Notes under the pieces: generated by a model | What the model was told of the DNA's origin: nothing | Seen by the model: only the letters and a program-made list of their open reading frames with translations | Database searches by the model: none | Program-made: the position numbers and the translations under genes | Shown: piece after piece, positions 8,737 to 17,322 of the stretch | How the letters are laid out: each line of letters starts with the position of its first letter | How positions within the stretch are numbered: position 1 is the first letter of the stretch | Source: Psychrobacter glacincola | GTDB taxonomy: Bacteria; Pseudomonadota; Gammaproteobacteria; Pseudomonadales; Moraxellaceae | Length of the DNA stretch: 64,000 nt | NCBI RefSeq assembly: GCF_904846215.1 | Contig: NZ_CAJGZK010000007.1 | Coordinates: 62,001 to 126,000 of the forward strand | Direction: 5' to 3'

Positions 8737-9660
8737 TTAATTAAAAACCACTGTCTTATTCCCTGCTACGATTACGCGATTTTGTACATGCCAATTGACG
8801 GCGCGTGCCAATACATTGCGCTCGATATCACGACCAATGGCTCGCAGCTCGGTGACGCCTTGACGATGGGTCACGCGGTGCACATCTTGCTCAATGATAG
8901 GTCCTTGATCGAGCTCAGTGGTCACATAATGCGCGGTTGCACCGATAAGCTTCACGCCTTTATCATAAGCTTGGCGATAAGGATCGGCACCGACAAACGC
9001 TGGCAAGAACGAATGATGAATATTGATAATCTGCATCGGCCAGCGCTTTACAAAATCTGACGACAATATCTGCATATAGCGCGCTAAGACTAATAAGTCA
9101 TTGCCTGCCATCAAGTCATGAATTTGCTCTTCTGCTTCTACCTTATTGTCTTTGGTCACTGGAACGTGATGAAAAGCGATACCAAAGTTTTCTACTGATT
9201 GGCGCAAATCTTCGTGATTGCTAACGACTGAGGTAATCTGACAGTCAAGCAATCCGCGCTGATGACGCCATAATAAGTCTAATAAAGCATGGTCAAATTT
9301 AGATACTAAGATACCAACTTTGGTTTTAATGCCATTATCATGTAAGCGCCATTCCATATTGTGGCGTTTGGCAACGGTATGGGCAAAGCTGGCTTCAAAG
9401 TTATCGATAATCTCGCTCAATCCTGCCAAAGCAAACTCTAAACGCATAAAGTATTGACCGCCTTCATGGGCAGTTGAGTACTGATCTAACGTAATGATAT
9501 TGCCGCCATAACGATGAATAAACTCAGATACCGCTTGTACGATACCGGCTTGGTCACGGCATTTAATCAATAGTGTGGCTGTAGCAGTGATAGCGGGAAT
9601 CTCTTTAAATGACACTTGGAGTGACGTTTTCGGTGAAGTAATCGTTGCAGTGTCTGACAT
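8737..9660 (-). CDS. purU: Formyltetrahydrofolate deformylase PurU
   Basis: Hydrolyses 10-formyl-THF to formate and THF, supplying formate for PurT and balancing one-carbon pools. 307 residues: an N-terminal ACT domain (residues ~25-100, ATLLIKCRDQAGIVQAVSEF) and a formyltransferase-fold catalytic domain with NIHHSFLPAFVGADPYRQA and GATAHYVTTELDQGPIIEQD, which include the conserved Asn, His and Asp. Somewhat longer than E. coli PurU because of ~20 extra N-terminal residues. The upstream IS630 element begins about 60 bases from the start codon, so its promoter region may be affected. Confidence 0.95.
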   Translation of the reverse strand: MSDTATITSPKTSLQVSFKEIPAITATATLLIKCRDQAGIVQAVSEFIHRYGGNIITLDQYSTAHEGGQYFMRLEFALAGLSEIIDNFEASFAHTVAKRHNMEWRLHDNGIKTKVGILVSKFDHALLDLLWRHQRGLLDCQITSVVSNHEDLRQSVENFGIAFHHVPVTKDNKVEAEEQIHDLMAGNDLLVLARYMQILSSDFVKRWPMQIINIHHSFLPAFVGADPYRQAYDKGVKLIGATAHYVTTELDQGPIIEQDVHRVTHRQGVTELRAIGRDIERNVLARAVNWHVQNRVIVAGNKTVVFN

Positions 9661-9755
9661 AGTGCGCTCAATTAGAAATTAAATCAAAATTTGCTACTGA
9701 AAATCTAATAGCAGTACTATAGTCAACGAACAATAAATCCGATACAATAACCGTT

Positions 9756-10067
9756 ATGGCATATTCAAAAGATTACCGACAAATGATATTAAGGAAACTA
9801 GAAGACGATCACACCTATCGTCAACTTGCTCTGGAGTATCAAATAAGCACCAGCACCATACAAAGCTGGTGTAAAAACATTGATGGTGTAGAGCGTCAGT
9901 TTAAACCAACAAAAATAGATAATAAAGCACTCATACTAGATGTTGAGTTACATCCTGATGACTATCACTATGAGCGCGCAAGACGTTTCAACTGTAGCGA
10001 TAGAGGCATATCCAAAGCCTTAAAGCGTCTCGGTATTACCCAAAAAAAAGACATTAAAACATCCTAA
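9756..10067 (+). CDS. IS630 transposase, N-terminal frame (orfA)
   Basis: 103 residues. Helix-turn-helix DNA-binding part of an IS630/Tc1-mariner transposase: MILRKLEDDHTYRQLALEY then ISTSTIQSWCKN, and a second HTH-like region (FNCSDRGISKALKRLGITQ). The frame ends shortly after a run of eight A at about 10038-10046, where the downstream DDE frame continues in +1 phase. Translation in the shifted frame gives the KKTLKHPKAD sequence that usually bridges the two parts. Confidence 0.85.
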   Translation: MAYSKDYRQMILRKLEDDHTYRQLALEYQISTSTIQSWCKNIDGVERQFKPTKIDNKALILDVELHPDDYHYERARRFNCSDRGISKALKRLGITQKKDIKTS

Positions 10068-10104
10068 GGCGGACGCTGAACTAAGATGCCTATTCCTGGA
10101 ACAA

Positions 10105-10593
10105 TTGCACCAGTTTGAGAAAGATAATAGACCCATTGTATTTTTAGATGAAAGTGGCTTTAAATCTCATGATAACAGGCCTCACGGTTACTCCAACAAA
10201 GGACAAAAATGCTTTGGTGAGTATAATTGGCAGTTAAAGAACCAGACTAATGCTATAGGGGCAATTTATAACAATCAATTATTTGCTGTCGGACTTTATG
10301 ATTGTAGCGTTAACAGTGACGTTTTTCATAGTTGGGTAAGCCAGTTACTACTGCCTAATCTTCCTGAGAACAGTGTTATCGTTATGGATAATGCTACTTT
10401 CCATAAAAGACAAGACATACAAGAGCTTATCGAAGATGCAGAACATGCCATTTTGTGGCTTCCACCTTATGGTCCAGATTTAAACCCTATTGAGCAAGTC
10501 TGGGCTTGGGTTAAACGCAAACGTAAAGAGTGGCGTCTAGATTGTATTGATACTTTGTTCTTTTATTTCTTATGGCTGTGTGGTAGTTTTTAA
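10105..10593 (+). CDS. IS630 transposase, DDE catalytic frame (orfB)
   Basis: 162 residues from a TTG; the real protein is likely made by frameshifting from orfA. RNase H-like DDE domain with all three acidic residues visible: Asp in VFLDESGF, Asp in VIMDNATFHK and Glu in LNPIEQVWAW. The C-terminus runs into the inverted repeat. Whether one A was gained, inactivating the element, or the A8 run is a programmed slip site cannot be decided here. Confidence 0.85.
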   Translation: MHQFEKDNRPIVFLDESGFKSHDNRPHGYSNKGQKCFGEYNWQLKNQTNAIGAIYNNQLFAVGLYDCSVNSDVFHSWVSQLLLPNLPENSVIVMDNATFHKRQDIQELIEDAEHAILWLPPYGPDLNPIEQVWAWVKRKRKEWRLDCIDTLFFYFLWLCGSF

Positions 10594-10612
10594 GTTCGTT
10601 GACTATATTTTA

Positions 10613-10757
10613 TATAGTGAGTTTATTACAAAAGTGTTATAGCGCTATTGGTATGAATTATTCGCAGCCTCTGTCTGCGTAAGCACAGCAAGCAAGGAAA
10701 ATTCGCCCCAGTAGTGCTTTATAATATTTGTATTTCTTTTGCTTAAGACTGACTATA
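10613..10757. repeat. MITE-like hairpin element beside IS630
   Basis: About 145 bp, starting TATAGTGAGTTTATTAC and ending GCTTAAGACTGACTATA. The core is in inverse orientation (GCAGCCTCTGTCTGCGTAAG, then CACAGCAAGCAAG). The right end is type A; the left end and left arm have diverged so the hairpin pairs poorly. It lies between the IS630 right end and the ETF-QO terminator. Confidence 0.8.
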
Positions 10758-10773
10758 CTAAATATATCCATAC

Positions 10774-10806
10774 AAAAAAATCGCCCTCAAGAGGGCGATT
10801 TTTTTG
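10774..10806 (-). terminator. Rho-independent terminator for ETF-QO gene
   Basis: Perfect stem ATCGCCCTC / GAGGGCGAT with A7 and T7 flanks, about 50 bases after the ETF-QO stop. Symmetric, so it could also stop transcription coming from the IS side. Confidence 0.9.
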
Positions 10807-10853
10807 TAGCTTATTTTAAATAATAATTATCTAAACAATAACTAAATAACAAT

Positions 10854-12755
10854 TTACATGTTCGGATAGTTAGGACCGCCGCCGCCTTCTGGCGTTACCC
10901 ACGTGATGTTTTGTGAAGGGTCTTTGATATCACAAGTTTTGCAATGGACGCAGTTTTGCGCATTGATGACAAATTTAGCACCTTCGGCATCTTTTACGAT
11001 CTCGTACACGCCAGCTGGGCAATACAAACGTGCTGGCTCAGCATATAGTGGCAAGTTGATAGTGACAGGCACCGTTGGATCGGTCAGTTTTAAATGTACG
11101 GGCTGATCTTCAGCATGGTTGGTGTTTGAGATAAATACTGATGATAATTTATCAAAGACCAATTTGCCATCCGGTTTAGCATAGGTTGGCTGATAGGCAT
11201 GAGCCGCACGCTCCAACTGATCATAATCCTTTTGATTATCATGGATGGTTAAAGGCATTTTGCCACCAAGCAAGTTTTGCTCGATAAAGGTAAAGGCGCC
11301 GCCCATCCACTGACCCATACGGTGCATGGCTGGAGCAAAGTTACGCGCTTCATAGTTGTCTTGATACAACCACGACTCTTTATACATGGTGCTATACGCT
11401 TCTACGTCATCATGTTGGCGACCGGCTTGCACTGCCTCAAAAATCGCTTCAGCAGCGAGCATGCCTGACTTCATTGACGTATGCGTGCCTTTGATTTTGG
11501 CAGGGTTCAAGAAACCGGCATCATCACCTGCCAATACACCACCTGGGAAAGTGAATTTTGGCAAGGAGTTTAAACCGCCTTTGGTCAATGCACGAGCGCC
11601 GTAGGACAGACGTTTACCACCTTCCAATATGTTACGAATAAGAGGATGCAATTTTAGACGCTGCATCTCATCAAATGGAGACATATATGGGTTTGAGTAG
11701 GATAAATCGATGACCATACCAAAGCTTACTTGATTGTTTTCATCGAAATATAACCACCAACCACCAGACGAGCCAGTGTCCGTCAATGGCCAGCCTGAGC
11801 CATGCATCACTACGCCTTCTTCATGCTTCTCAGGCGTCACTTCCCATAGCTCTTTTAGACCAATACCATAATGCTGCGGATCTGAGTCTTTATCCAAATC
11901 AAAACGGCTGATTAAGCGTTTGCCCAAGTGACCACGGCAACCTTCGGAAAAGATAGTGTATTTACCAAGCAGCTCATAACCTGGCTCAAAGCTATGCTTC
12001 GCTTCGCCACTGGCAGCCACTCCCATATCGCCTGTAAGGACGCCTTTGACTGAACCATCATCATTATATAAGATTTCATCAGCAGGGAAGCCTGGGAACA
12101 TCATGACTTCTAATTCTTCAGCTTGCTGAGCCAACCAACGAACGACGTTGCCCAATGAGACAATATAGTTGCCTTCGTTATGCATGCTGGCAGGAATGAT
12201 TGAATCCATCAGTTTGGTAGATTTGGTCGCGGAACCCAGCATATAAACGCGGTCTTCAATTGCAGGAACGTTTAGCGGTGCACCTTTTTCTTTCCAATCT
12301 GGAATCAGCTCATCCAAAGCGCGCGTTTCTATGACCGCACCAGATAGAGTATGAGCGCCAAACTCCGAACCTTTTTCGACCACACAAACCATGAACTCAT
12401 CGTTACCTGCTGCGATGGCAAGCTGGCGTAAACGGATGGCAGCTGAAAGACCGGCAGGCCCACCGCCCACGATGATGACATCAAACTCCATCGATTCACG
12501 TTCAACTTCAGGCTCTGCTGCGACAGGTTCGATAGCAGGTTCTGGCGCTTTGTCGACGACAACCGCCTCAGCAACTGGCTCAACGGCTTGCGTCTCTACA
12601 ACGGCTTGCGTATCTACAATAACGGGCGTTTCTTCAGCGAGCACTTCGGGTGTCACCACTGCTGGCTCTGTATTTGGCGTGTCTGTCACATTTGGCGTGT
12701 CGATATTCACAGTATCGCCATCAATAACTGGCGTTTGATTGTCTTGCTCTTGCAT
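10854..12755 (-). CDS. Electron transfer flavoprotein-ubiquinone oxidoreductase
   Basis: Passes electrons from ETF (reduced by acyl-CoA dehydrogenases) to ubiquinone at the inner membrane; works with the fadBA pathway elsewhere in the window. 633 residues. FAD-binding motif VIIVGGGPAGLSAA at ~93-106, the conserved GLNSLPKFTFPGG region, and near the C-terminus YCPAGVYE and NCVHCKTCDIKDPSQN carrying the 4Fe-4S cysteines. The family usually starts near the FAD motif; here an ~88-residue extension rich in Pro, Val, Thr, Glu and Asp precedes it. AGGAGTAGGT just before the ATG supports that long start. No signal peptide is evident. Confidence 0.95.
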   Translation of the reverse strand: MQEQDNQTPVIDGDTVNIDTPNVTDTPNTEPAVVTPEVLAEETPVIVDTQAVVETQAVEPVAEAVVVDKAPEPAIEPVAAEPEVERESMEFDVIIVGGGPAGLSAAIRLRQLAIAAGNDEFMVCVVEKGSEFGAHTLSGAVIETRALDELIPDWKEKGAPLNVPAIEDRVYMLGSATKSTKLMDSIIPASMHNEGNYIVSLGNVVRWLAQQAEELEVMMFPGFPADEILYNDDGSVKGVLTGDMGVAASGEAKHSFEPGYELLGKYTIFSEGCRGHLGKRLISRFDLDKDSDPQHYGIGLKELWEVTPEKHEEGVVMHGSGWPLTDTGSSGGWWLYFDENNQVSFGMVIDLSYSNPYMSPFDEMQRLKLHPLIRNILEGGKRLSYGARALTKGGLNSLPKFTFPGGVLAGDDAGFLNPAKIKGTHTSMKSGMLAAEAIFEAVQAGRQHDDVEAYSTMYKESWLYQDNYEARNFAPAMHRMGQWMGGAFTFIEQNLLGGKMPLTIHDNQKDYDQLERAAHAYQPTYAKPDGKLVFDKLSSVFISNTNHAEDQPVHLKLTDPTVPVTINLPLYAEPARLYCPAGVYEIVKDAEGAKFVINAQNCVHCKTCDIKDPSQNITWVTPEGGGGPNYPNM

Positions 12756-13160
12756 ACCTACTCCTAAACTTGTAGTGGCTTATCTCAGGGCATCATTAGC
12801 TTAACAATTGAATAATAAGGCTTGCGGCGCTAACTTTACTCAGACATATGGCTGCCCGATAAAAAGGGTCTTTACGGTATCAGTTGACGACGTTATGGTG
12901 AAAATGTTTTTAAAAAACTTCAACACATAACGTAAGATGTGTCGTTAGTACAACGCCCACCAGACTATTTTAAATAAAAAATCGTTACTTATTATAAAAG
13001 AAAAGTCGCACAAACACGATACGCATTTCACAACATCAGTGTTAAGGTAAGATTAAGACGGTGGGGGTACAATGACGATATTGTCTCATCATACCCGAAA
13101 CTAAAATTTATAGTAATAACAGATTTGCCAAACTTTGATTACTACGTAAAGGATTTTACG
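12756..13160. other. Intergenic region, divergent promoters expected
   Basis: About 400 bases between divergent ETF-QO and DUF1285 genes. AT-rich; no reading frame, terminator or dispersed element recognised. Promoters for both genes should lie here, but I could not fix any with confidence. Confidence 0.4.
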
Positions 13161-13928
13161 ATGACAGATAACAATAAAGACATCAATGCCGCGACTGTAA
13201 AAGATGCTAAAGCCTCTAATGACAAGCTATCCGAGCTAAATAATATAGACAACTTGAGCCACTACCTAAAGTCTGCGGCAGGGACACGTGAAGGGCGTGC
13301 CATACCGCCACTAGAAAACTGGCATCCTAAGCAAATTGATGATATGGATTTGGTCATCAAAGCCAACGGTGAGTGGTGGCATGAAGGCGGACACATGACC
13401 CGAGAGTCATTAGTCAGTCTGTTTGCTACTATCTTATGGAAAGAAGAGAAAGACGGGGTGACTGAGTATTTTTTAAAGACGCCCGTACAAAAACTGCGTA
13501 TCCAAGTAGAAGATGCGCCACTATTGATTAATGATGTTGGCATCGTCAATGAAGATGCTAATAGTTGGCTAGAATTTACCACGACAACGGGTGATGTGGT
13601 TCGCTTAGATGATGAGCATCCTATTATTTTACGTCCTTATGACGTTGTTAATAACTTTATTAAGGACAATGGTGATGAAAACGAAAATGATTGCTCTACT
13701 GATACGGGTGCGCCTCATAACAACCAAAGTGTAGCAGACAAACACTCAGCAGCTGACGTGCCAATACGCCCTTATATGCTGGTTCGAAATGGGTTGACGG
13801 CACTTATTGGTCGCAATGTATTTTATCATTTAACCGAGATTGGCGAATTGACAGAACAAGATGGTAAGACCACACTAACCCTGCAAAGTGGCGGCAGCAC
13901 TTATACATTATCGATGCCATCTATTTAA
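13161..13928 (+). CDS. DUF1285 family protein
   Basis: About 255 residues from the ATG at 13161, which has AAGGA seven bases upstream; a TTG at 13125 also keeps the frame open. Recognisable DUF1285 features: PPLENWHPKQIDDMDLVIKA, GEWWHEGGHMTRESLVSLFA and YFLKTPVQKLRIQVEDAPLL, and later RPYMLVRNGLTALIGRNVFY. Between residues ~175 and 200 there is an Asn/Asp-rich insertion (NDGDENENDCS region) not typical of the family. Cytoplasmic; DUF1285 has a solved fold in the databases but no established function. Confidence 0.85.
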   Translation: MTDNNKDINAATVKDAKASNDKLSELNNIDNLSHYLKSAAGTREGRAIPPLENWHPKQIDDMDLVIKANGEWWHEGGHMTRESLVSLFATILWKEEKDGVTEYFLKTPVQKLRIQVEDAPLLINDVGIVNEDANSWLEFTTTTGDVVRLDDEHPIILRPYDVVNNFIKDNGDENENDCSTDTGAPHNNQSVADKHSAADVPIRPYMLVRNGLTALIGRNVFYHLTEIGELTEQDGKTTLTLQSGGSTYTLSMPSI

Positions 13929-14098
13929 CGGTGAATAATGCGCTATAATTAGCCAATAATTGCTATCGCTTTCAGGCAAAACCTATTATCTATTTATAGC
14001 CCTCTTTATTCATAGATTTATTGTTGAGAGTGATGTTAGTGAGCTTTATCAGTAGGGTCGGTATGACGGTATTTTTAACAAAACGGCGGTAAAATACG

Positions 14099-15088
14099 AT
14101 GAAAATCGCCGCTGATGTCGTTACTAATAGGGTCAATGCTCATTCAAATATTTTTGATAACAATACCTCTAAAAAAGCGATGGTCAATAGTGTGACATAT
14201 AGTCAGAAAATAGATAATAAAAGGATAAAGGCAGATCGTAGTGCGCCCATTGGTGTATTTGATTCTGGCATCGGTGGATTGTCTGTTTATCTACATTTAG
14301 CGCAGCAACTATCCGATGAGCGTTACATTTATTATGCAGACACCTTGCACGTGCCGTATGGAAATCGTGATAGTGAAGATATTAAGGCATTGACATTAGC
14401 GGCAGTAGATTGGCTATATCAGCAAGGCTGCAAGCTTATTGTCATTGCGTGTAATAGTGCTTCTGCCGATGCGCTAGAGATAGCAAGAAATCATTATCCG
14501 CAGCTGCCGATCGTGGGTTTGGTACCAGCATTAAAACCTGCGGTATTGGCCAGTAAAAGTGGCCATGTGGCAGTACTGGCAACCAAAGCGACTTTAAACG
14601 GAACGTTACTTAACGATGTCATTGCTAAGATAGCCAGTCCAAGTGCAACCAGAGTGACAAAGTATTTTGACCCGCAACTGGTACCTTGGGTAGAATCAGG
14701 CATGCCAGAAAACAGTGAAACTGCTAAAAATCTGCGTCATCAATTACAAGTATTTGCAAAGGATGGGGTAGACCAGCTGGTATTAGGATGTACGCATTAT
14801 CCGTTCTTCAAAGATTTTGTGATGCAAGAGATCAAAGAGCAAAAACTGTCGATGCAAGTGGTTGACTCAGGGCAGGCAATTGCCGAGCGTGTCAAGCAAT
14901 TATTGATAGCCAATAATTTGTCAGCATTGCCTATAGATGGGTTGGATAGAAACAGTGTCGTGAATGTCAGTTTGAGTGATCATCAGATTAAGCCACCGTT
15001 GATATTTTATGCGACCAAATACGACAAACAGATAGATTTGCTGCTAGCACGCTTACTTGGCGAGCAAACGCATTTACAGCACTACTAG
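14099..15088 (+). CDS. murI: Glutamate racemase MurI
   Basis: Converts L- to D-glutamate for the peptidoglycan stem peptide. The catalytic domain starts near residue 50 with IGVFDSGIGGLSV; the two catalytic Cys lie in IACNSASADAL and LGCTHYPF. At 329 residues it is longer than typical MurI (~265-285), due to a ~48-residue N-terminal stretch with no clear homology. An ATG at 14180 would shorten it by 27 residues, and no start has a convincing ribosome site. The last three residues and stop (CAG CAC TAC TAG) match the arm of the hairpin element that follows. Confidence 0.92.
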   Translation: MKIAADVVTNRVNAHSNIFDNNTSKKAMVNSVTYSQKIDNKRIKADRSAPIGVFDSGIGGLSVYLHLAQQLSDERYIYYADTLHVPYGNRDSEDIKALTLAAVDWLYQQGCKLIVIACNSASADALEIARNHYPQLPIVGLVPALKPAVLASKSGHVAVLATKATLNGTLLNDVIAKIASPSATRVTKYFDPQLVPWVESGMPENSETAKNLRHQLQVFAKDGVDQLVLGCTHYPFFKDFVMQEIKEQKLSMQVVDSGQAIAERVKQLLIANNLSALPIDGLDRNSVVNVSLSDHQIKPPLIFYATKYDKQIDLLLARLLGEQTHLQHY

Positions 15089-15202
15089 GGTTCGTTATTC
15101 GCAGCCTTTGTCTACCTAGACCCAAGGCACAAGCCACAGCAAGTAAGAAAAATCAATCCCAGTAGTGATTGCTAGTATTTCTTTTATTTAGGACTGATTA
15201 TA
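15077..15202. repeat. Degenerate MITE-like element overlapping murI 3' end
   Basis: Truncated type A copy. The arm CAGCACTACTAGGGTT begins inside murI and supplies its stop codon. The core is damaged (CAGCCTTTGTCTACCTAGAC, then extra bases before CCACAGCAAGTAAG). The other arm AATCAATCCCAGTAGTGATT and the end TTTAGGACTGATTATA are preserved, with one change from ACTATA-type termini. The far left terminus is missing. Confidence 0.75.
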
Positions 15203-15391
15203 TGCTCACTTTTATTATTAGTATTAGATGCTTATAGGATTAATGTCAATACAGCTGTTATAATCCCGTAGTATATTAATGGAATTGGAAATAAATTAAA
15301 CGCATTCTAGCAATAGTATGCTAGGCTTGTATTTGCCAAAAAGAATATTTAAATTGGGTATTATTGCGCTATTTTTAGAGAACTTACGTTT

Positions 15392-15435
15392 TTTGACCAG
15401 CTAACTAAGATTATTTGACCAGCTAACTGAGATTA
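15392..15435 (+). repeat. 22-bp direct repeat before DUF4062-like gene
   Basis: Two adjacent copies of TTTGACCAGCTAACT(A/G)AGATTA, with one mismatch, ending three bases before the AGAGG ribosome site. The two copies put TTTGACC (resembling a -35 hexamer) twice, but no good -10 follows. It may be an operator pair or a recent slippage duplication. Confidence 0.7.
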
Positions 15436-15444
15436 GAGGTGATC

Positions 15445-16473
15445 GTGCCAAATCGTCGCTACCATATTCATGTTGTATGTGCTGATAACCACCAGTTGTT
15501 GGTATTGGATAGTATTTCGATATTTTTTCAAGGGCGCGCCTTCTTAACCTATGATGTCTCTAGTAAATTACCCAAAGCCTCGTTATATGGGCGTCAATGC
15601 ATTGATGCTTGTGACTATGCTTTGATGGTCATTGGCGATAGCTACGGTACTGCGCAAAATACCGGTGTCAGTCAAATGCATTTGAGCTATCTAAATGCTA
15701 AGGCGAAGCTCAAGCCTCTCTTAATATTAATAAAAAAACATCATACCGGTGCCAATATCAGTCGGCAGTTGCAGGAGTTTACCAGTATGGTGACCTCAAA
15801 GACGGATAAGATTTATTATTATGAGACAGAAAATGACATTGAGCAATTGCTTATCCAAGCCTATTATAAAATGGTTGCCAGTCATCAAATAGGTGCCGGA
15901 TGGGTTAGGGTTGATGAAGAGGCAATGGAGTCTAACAAACCTTCGGTATCTGAGACTCTAGCGGCTAATTTGGCAAATAATAGAATGACAAGGCAAGAGA
16001 ATACTGTCGCCCCTACTCAGAGTATGGACGATAATGTCAGTAAGCCAATCGTATTGACAGATACCTTTGAGATTCACTATAAAGCTCAAGCTTATGAAGG
16101 TGGTAATTTGACCGATGTTACCAGACCTATGGTATTAGCGTGGCAAGACGTGTTAATCACTCTGATAAAAATGCCGGCTACCTTTTCAAGCTATGGCTTA
16201 CAAAGCGGTATCAACCGCTTAATCGCCACTCGAGCTGAGGTCTATATCAAGCGCGAGATGCCAAATGTCCATGCTGTGGCACGTTGCCAAATCTCTCAAG
16301 ATGATCTCAATCATCTCCAGCGGCAACTGATTGCTGCTAATTGGATACAACTGACTACCTACGGAACACGGGTCACACAAGAGCTTTGGAAGCTGACTTT
16401 TTATGCAAAAGGTTTGCTTGGTGAAAAAAAGACAGCGATAGAAAATACTCTTATACCAATCCCTGCCAGCTAG
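15445..16473 (+). CDS. DUF4062-like N-terminal domain protein, function unknown
   Basis: 343 residues from a GTG at 15445 with GAGG five bases upstream; a GTG at 15439 is in frame too. The first ~140 residues follow the DUF4062 pattern: a beta-strand start (YHIHVVCAD), a middle segment, IDACDYALMVIGDSYG (residues ~53-68), a GVSQMHLSYLNAKAK helix and LKPLLILIKKH. DUF4062 is a TIR-like Rossmann domain often found with ATPases or in putative defence and signalling genes. Here residues ~180-340 form a second region of unknown family (EIHYKAQAYEGGNLTDV, VLAWQDVLITLI, winged-helix-like ISQDDLNHLQRQLIAANWIQ). No transmembrane segment. The family call is tentative; the gene stands alone between repeat elements. 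Confidence 0.6.
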   Translation: MPNRRYHIHVVCADNHQLLVLDSISIFFQGRAFLTYDVSSKLPKASLYGRQCIDACDYALMVIGDSYGTAQNTGVSQMHLSYLNAKAKLKPLLILIKKHHTGANISRQLQEFTSMVTSKTDKIYYYETENDIEQLLIQAYYKMVASHQIGAGWVRVDEEAMESNKPSVSETLAANLANNRMTRQENTVAPTQSMDDNVSKPIVLTDTFEIHYKAQAYEGGNLTDVTRPMVLAWQDVLITLIKMPATFSSYGLQSGINRLIATRAEVYIKREMPNVHAVARCQISQDDLNHLQRQLIAANWIQLTTYGTRVTQELWKLTFYAKGLLGEKKTAIENTLIPIPAS

Positions 16474-16518
16474 CTTATAGCATCTGCTATAATTATGAAT
16501 TATCTTCGCTATCACTCG

Positions 16519-16663
16519 TATAGTCAGTCCTAATTAAAAGAAATACAAATGTTATAAAGCACCACTGGGATTCATTTTTCTTGCTTGCTGTGTCTACGCA
16601 GACAGAGGCTGCGAATAATGAATCCCAGTAATGATGTACTCTTTTAAAAGTAGATCAACTATA
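16519..16663. repeat. MITE-like hairpin element, type A
   Basis: TATAGTCAGTCCTAATTAAA at the left, AAAAGTAGATCAACTATA at the right. Arms CACTGGGATTCATTTTT / ATGAATCCCAG flank the core CTTGCTTGCTGTGTCTACGC. It fills the gap between the DUF4062-like gene and the next small gene. Confidence 0.9.
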
Positions 16664-16820
16664 GAACCTCATAAAAATCATGTTTTACTAACACGTTTTT
16701 TGTCTATGGCTACGTTTTGTAATACAAAGTATACGTCGTACCAGTTGTCAATCCCTTTGATAATCGTAATAATGAAAAGATAAACACATAAGAATACTGA
16801 ATAATTAAGGAGAACAGACG

Positions 16821-17120
16821 ATGAGTAATGCCAAAAATGATGCGTTAAAAAGTGAGTTGGATGGCTTAGAGCAAACCATGCATGAGGCAAGTCAGTTTCA
16901 TACGTTGGAAGAGCAAATAGCAGATATGAAGCGCCGCGGTATCGATCCTACCAAAGCCTACAAAGAGTTGGATAGCAAAGAAGAAGATGCAGATTGGGGT
17001 GATGCTACATGGAAAGAAAATGGCAAGTGGGAGCCTAAGACGCCGGCAGATTTAGATGACAAAGCCCGTGAGAACTGGGATGGTGACAATGGTAAACCTA
17101 ATCCACCGCCTATCGTTTGA
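16821..17120 (+). CDS. Small acidic soluble protein, unknown function
   Basis: 99 residues with a strong ribosome site (AAGGAGAACAGACG then ATG). Highly charged, no signal peptide or membrane segment. N-terminal half is a likely helix (LEQTMHEASQFHTLEEQIAD); the C-terminal half is Trp/Asp/Lys-rich (DADWGDATWKENGKWEPKTP) and ends in PNPPPIV. No family recognised. A hairpin element follows 17 bases after the stop and may act as its 3' end. Confidence 0.75.
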   Translation: MSNAKNDALKSELDGLEQTMHEASQFHTLEEQIADMKRRGIDPTKAYKELDSKEEDADWGDATWKENGKWEPKTPADLDDKARENWDGDNGKPNPPPIV

Positions 17121-17137
17121 TTCTTGAGTATTAAAGT

Positions 17138-17275
17138 TATAGTTAAAATATCTCAAAAACGCTACAGTGCTGCTGGTATACATTTTTTGCAGCCTCTGTC
17201 TGCATAGGCACAGCAAGCAAGAAAAATTAATATCAGCAGTACTTGATGTATCGATATTACTTTTCTCTGACTGTA
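17138..17275. repeat. MITE-like hairpin element, type B
   Basis: TATAGTTAAAATATCTC at one end and CTCTGACTGTA at the other (one change from GACTATA). The core is inverse: GCAGCCTCTGTCTGCATAGG, then CACAGCAAGCAAG. Arms GCTGCTGGTATACATTTTT and AAAAATTAATATCAGCAG pair with a few mismatches. Confidence 0.88.
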
Positions 17276-17322
17276 TGATATAAACTGTGTCAAGCCATAA
17301 ATAAGTAGACAACTGACAGAAT

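Larger units (their letters stand above)
9718..10607 (+). mobile_element. IS630-family insertion sequence
   Basis: About 890 bp between terminal inverted repeats. The left end reads TATAGTCAACGAAC and the right end is its exact complement, GTTCGTTGACTATA. IS630 elements insert at and duplicate TA, so the outer TA on each side is probably the target duplication. It contains two overlapping-phase transposase reading frames. The outer seven bases match the ends of the small hairpin elements in this window, making this IS a candidate source of the transposase that moved them. A hairpin element begins six bases beyond its right end. Confidence 0.9.
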
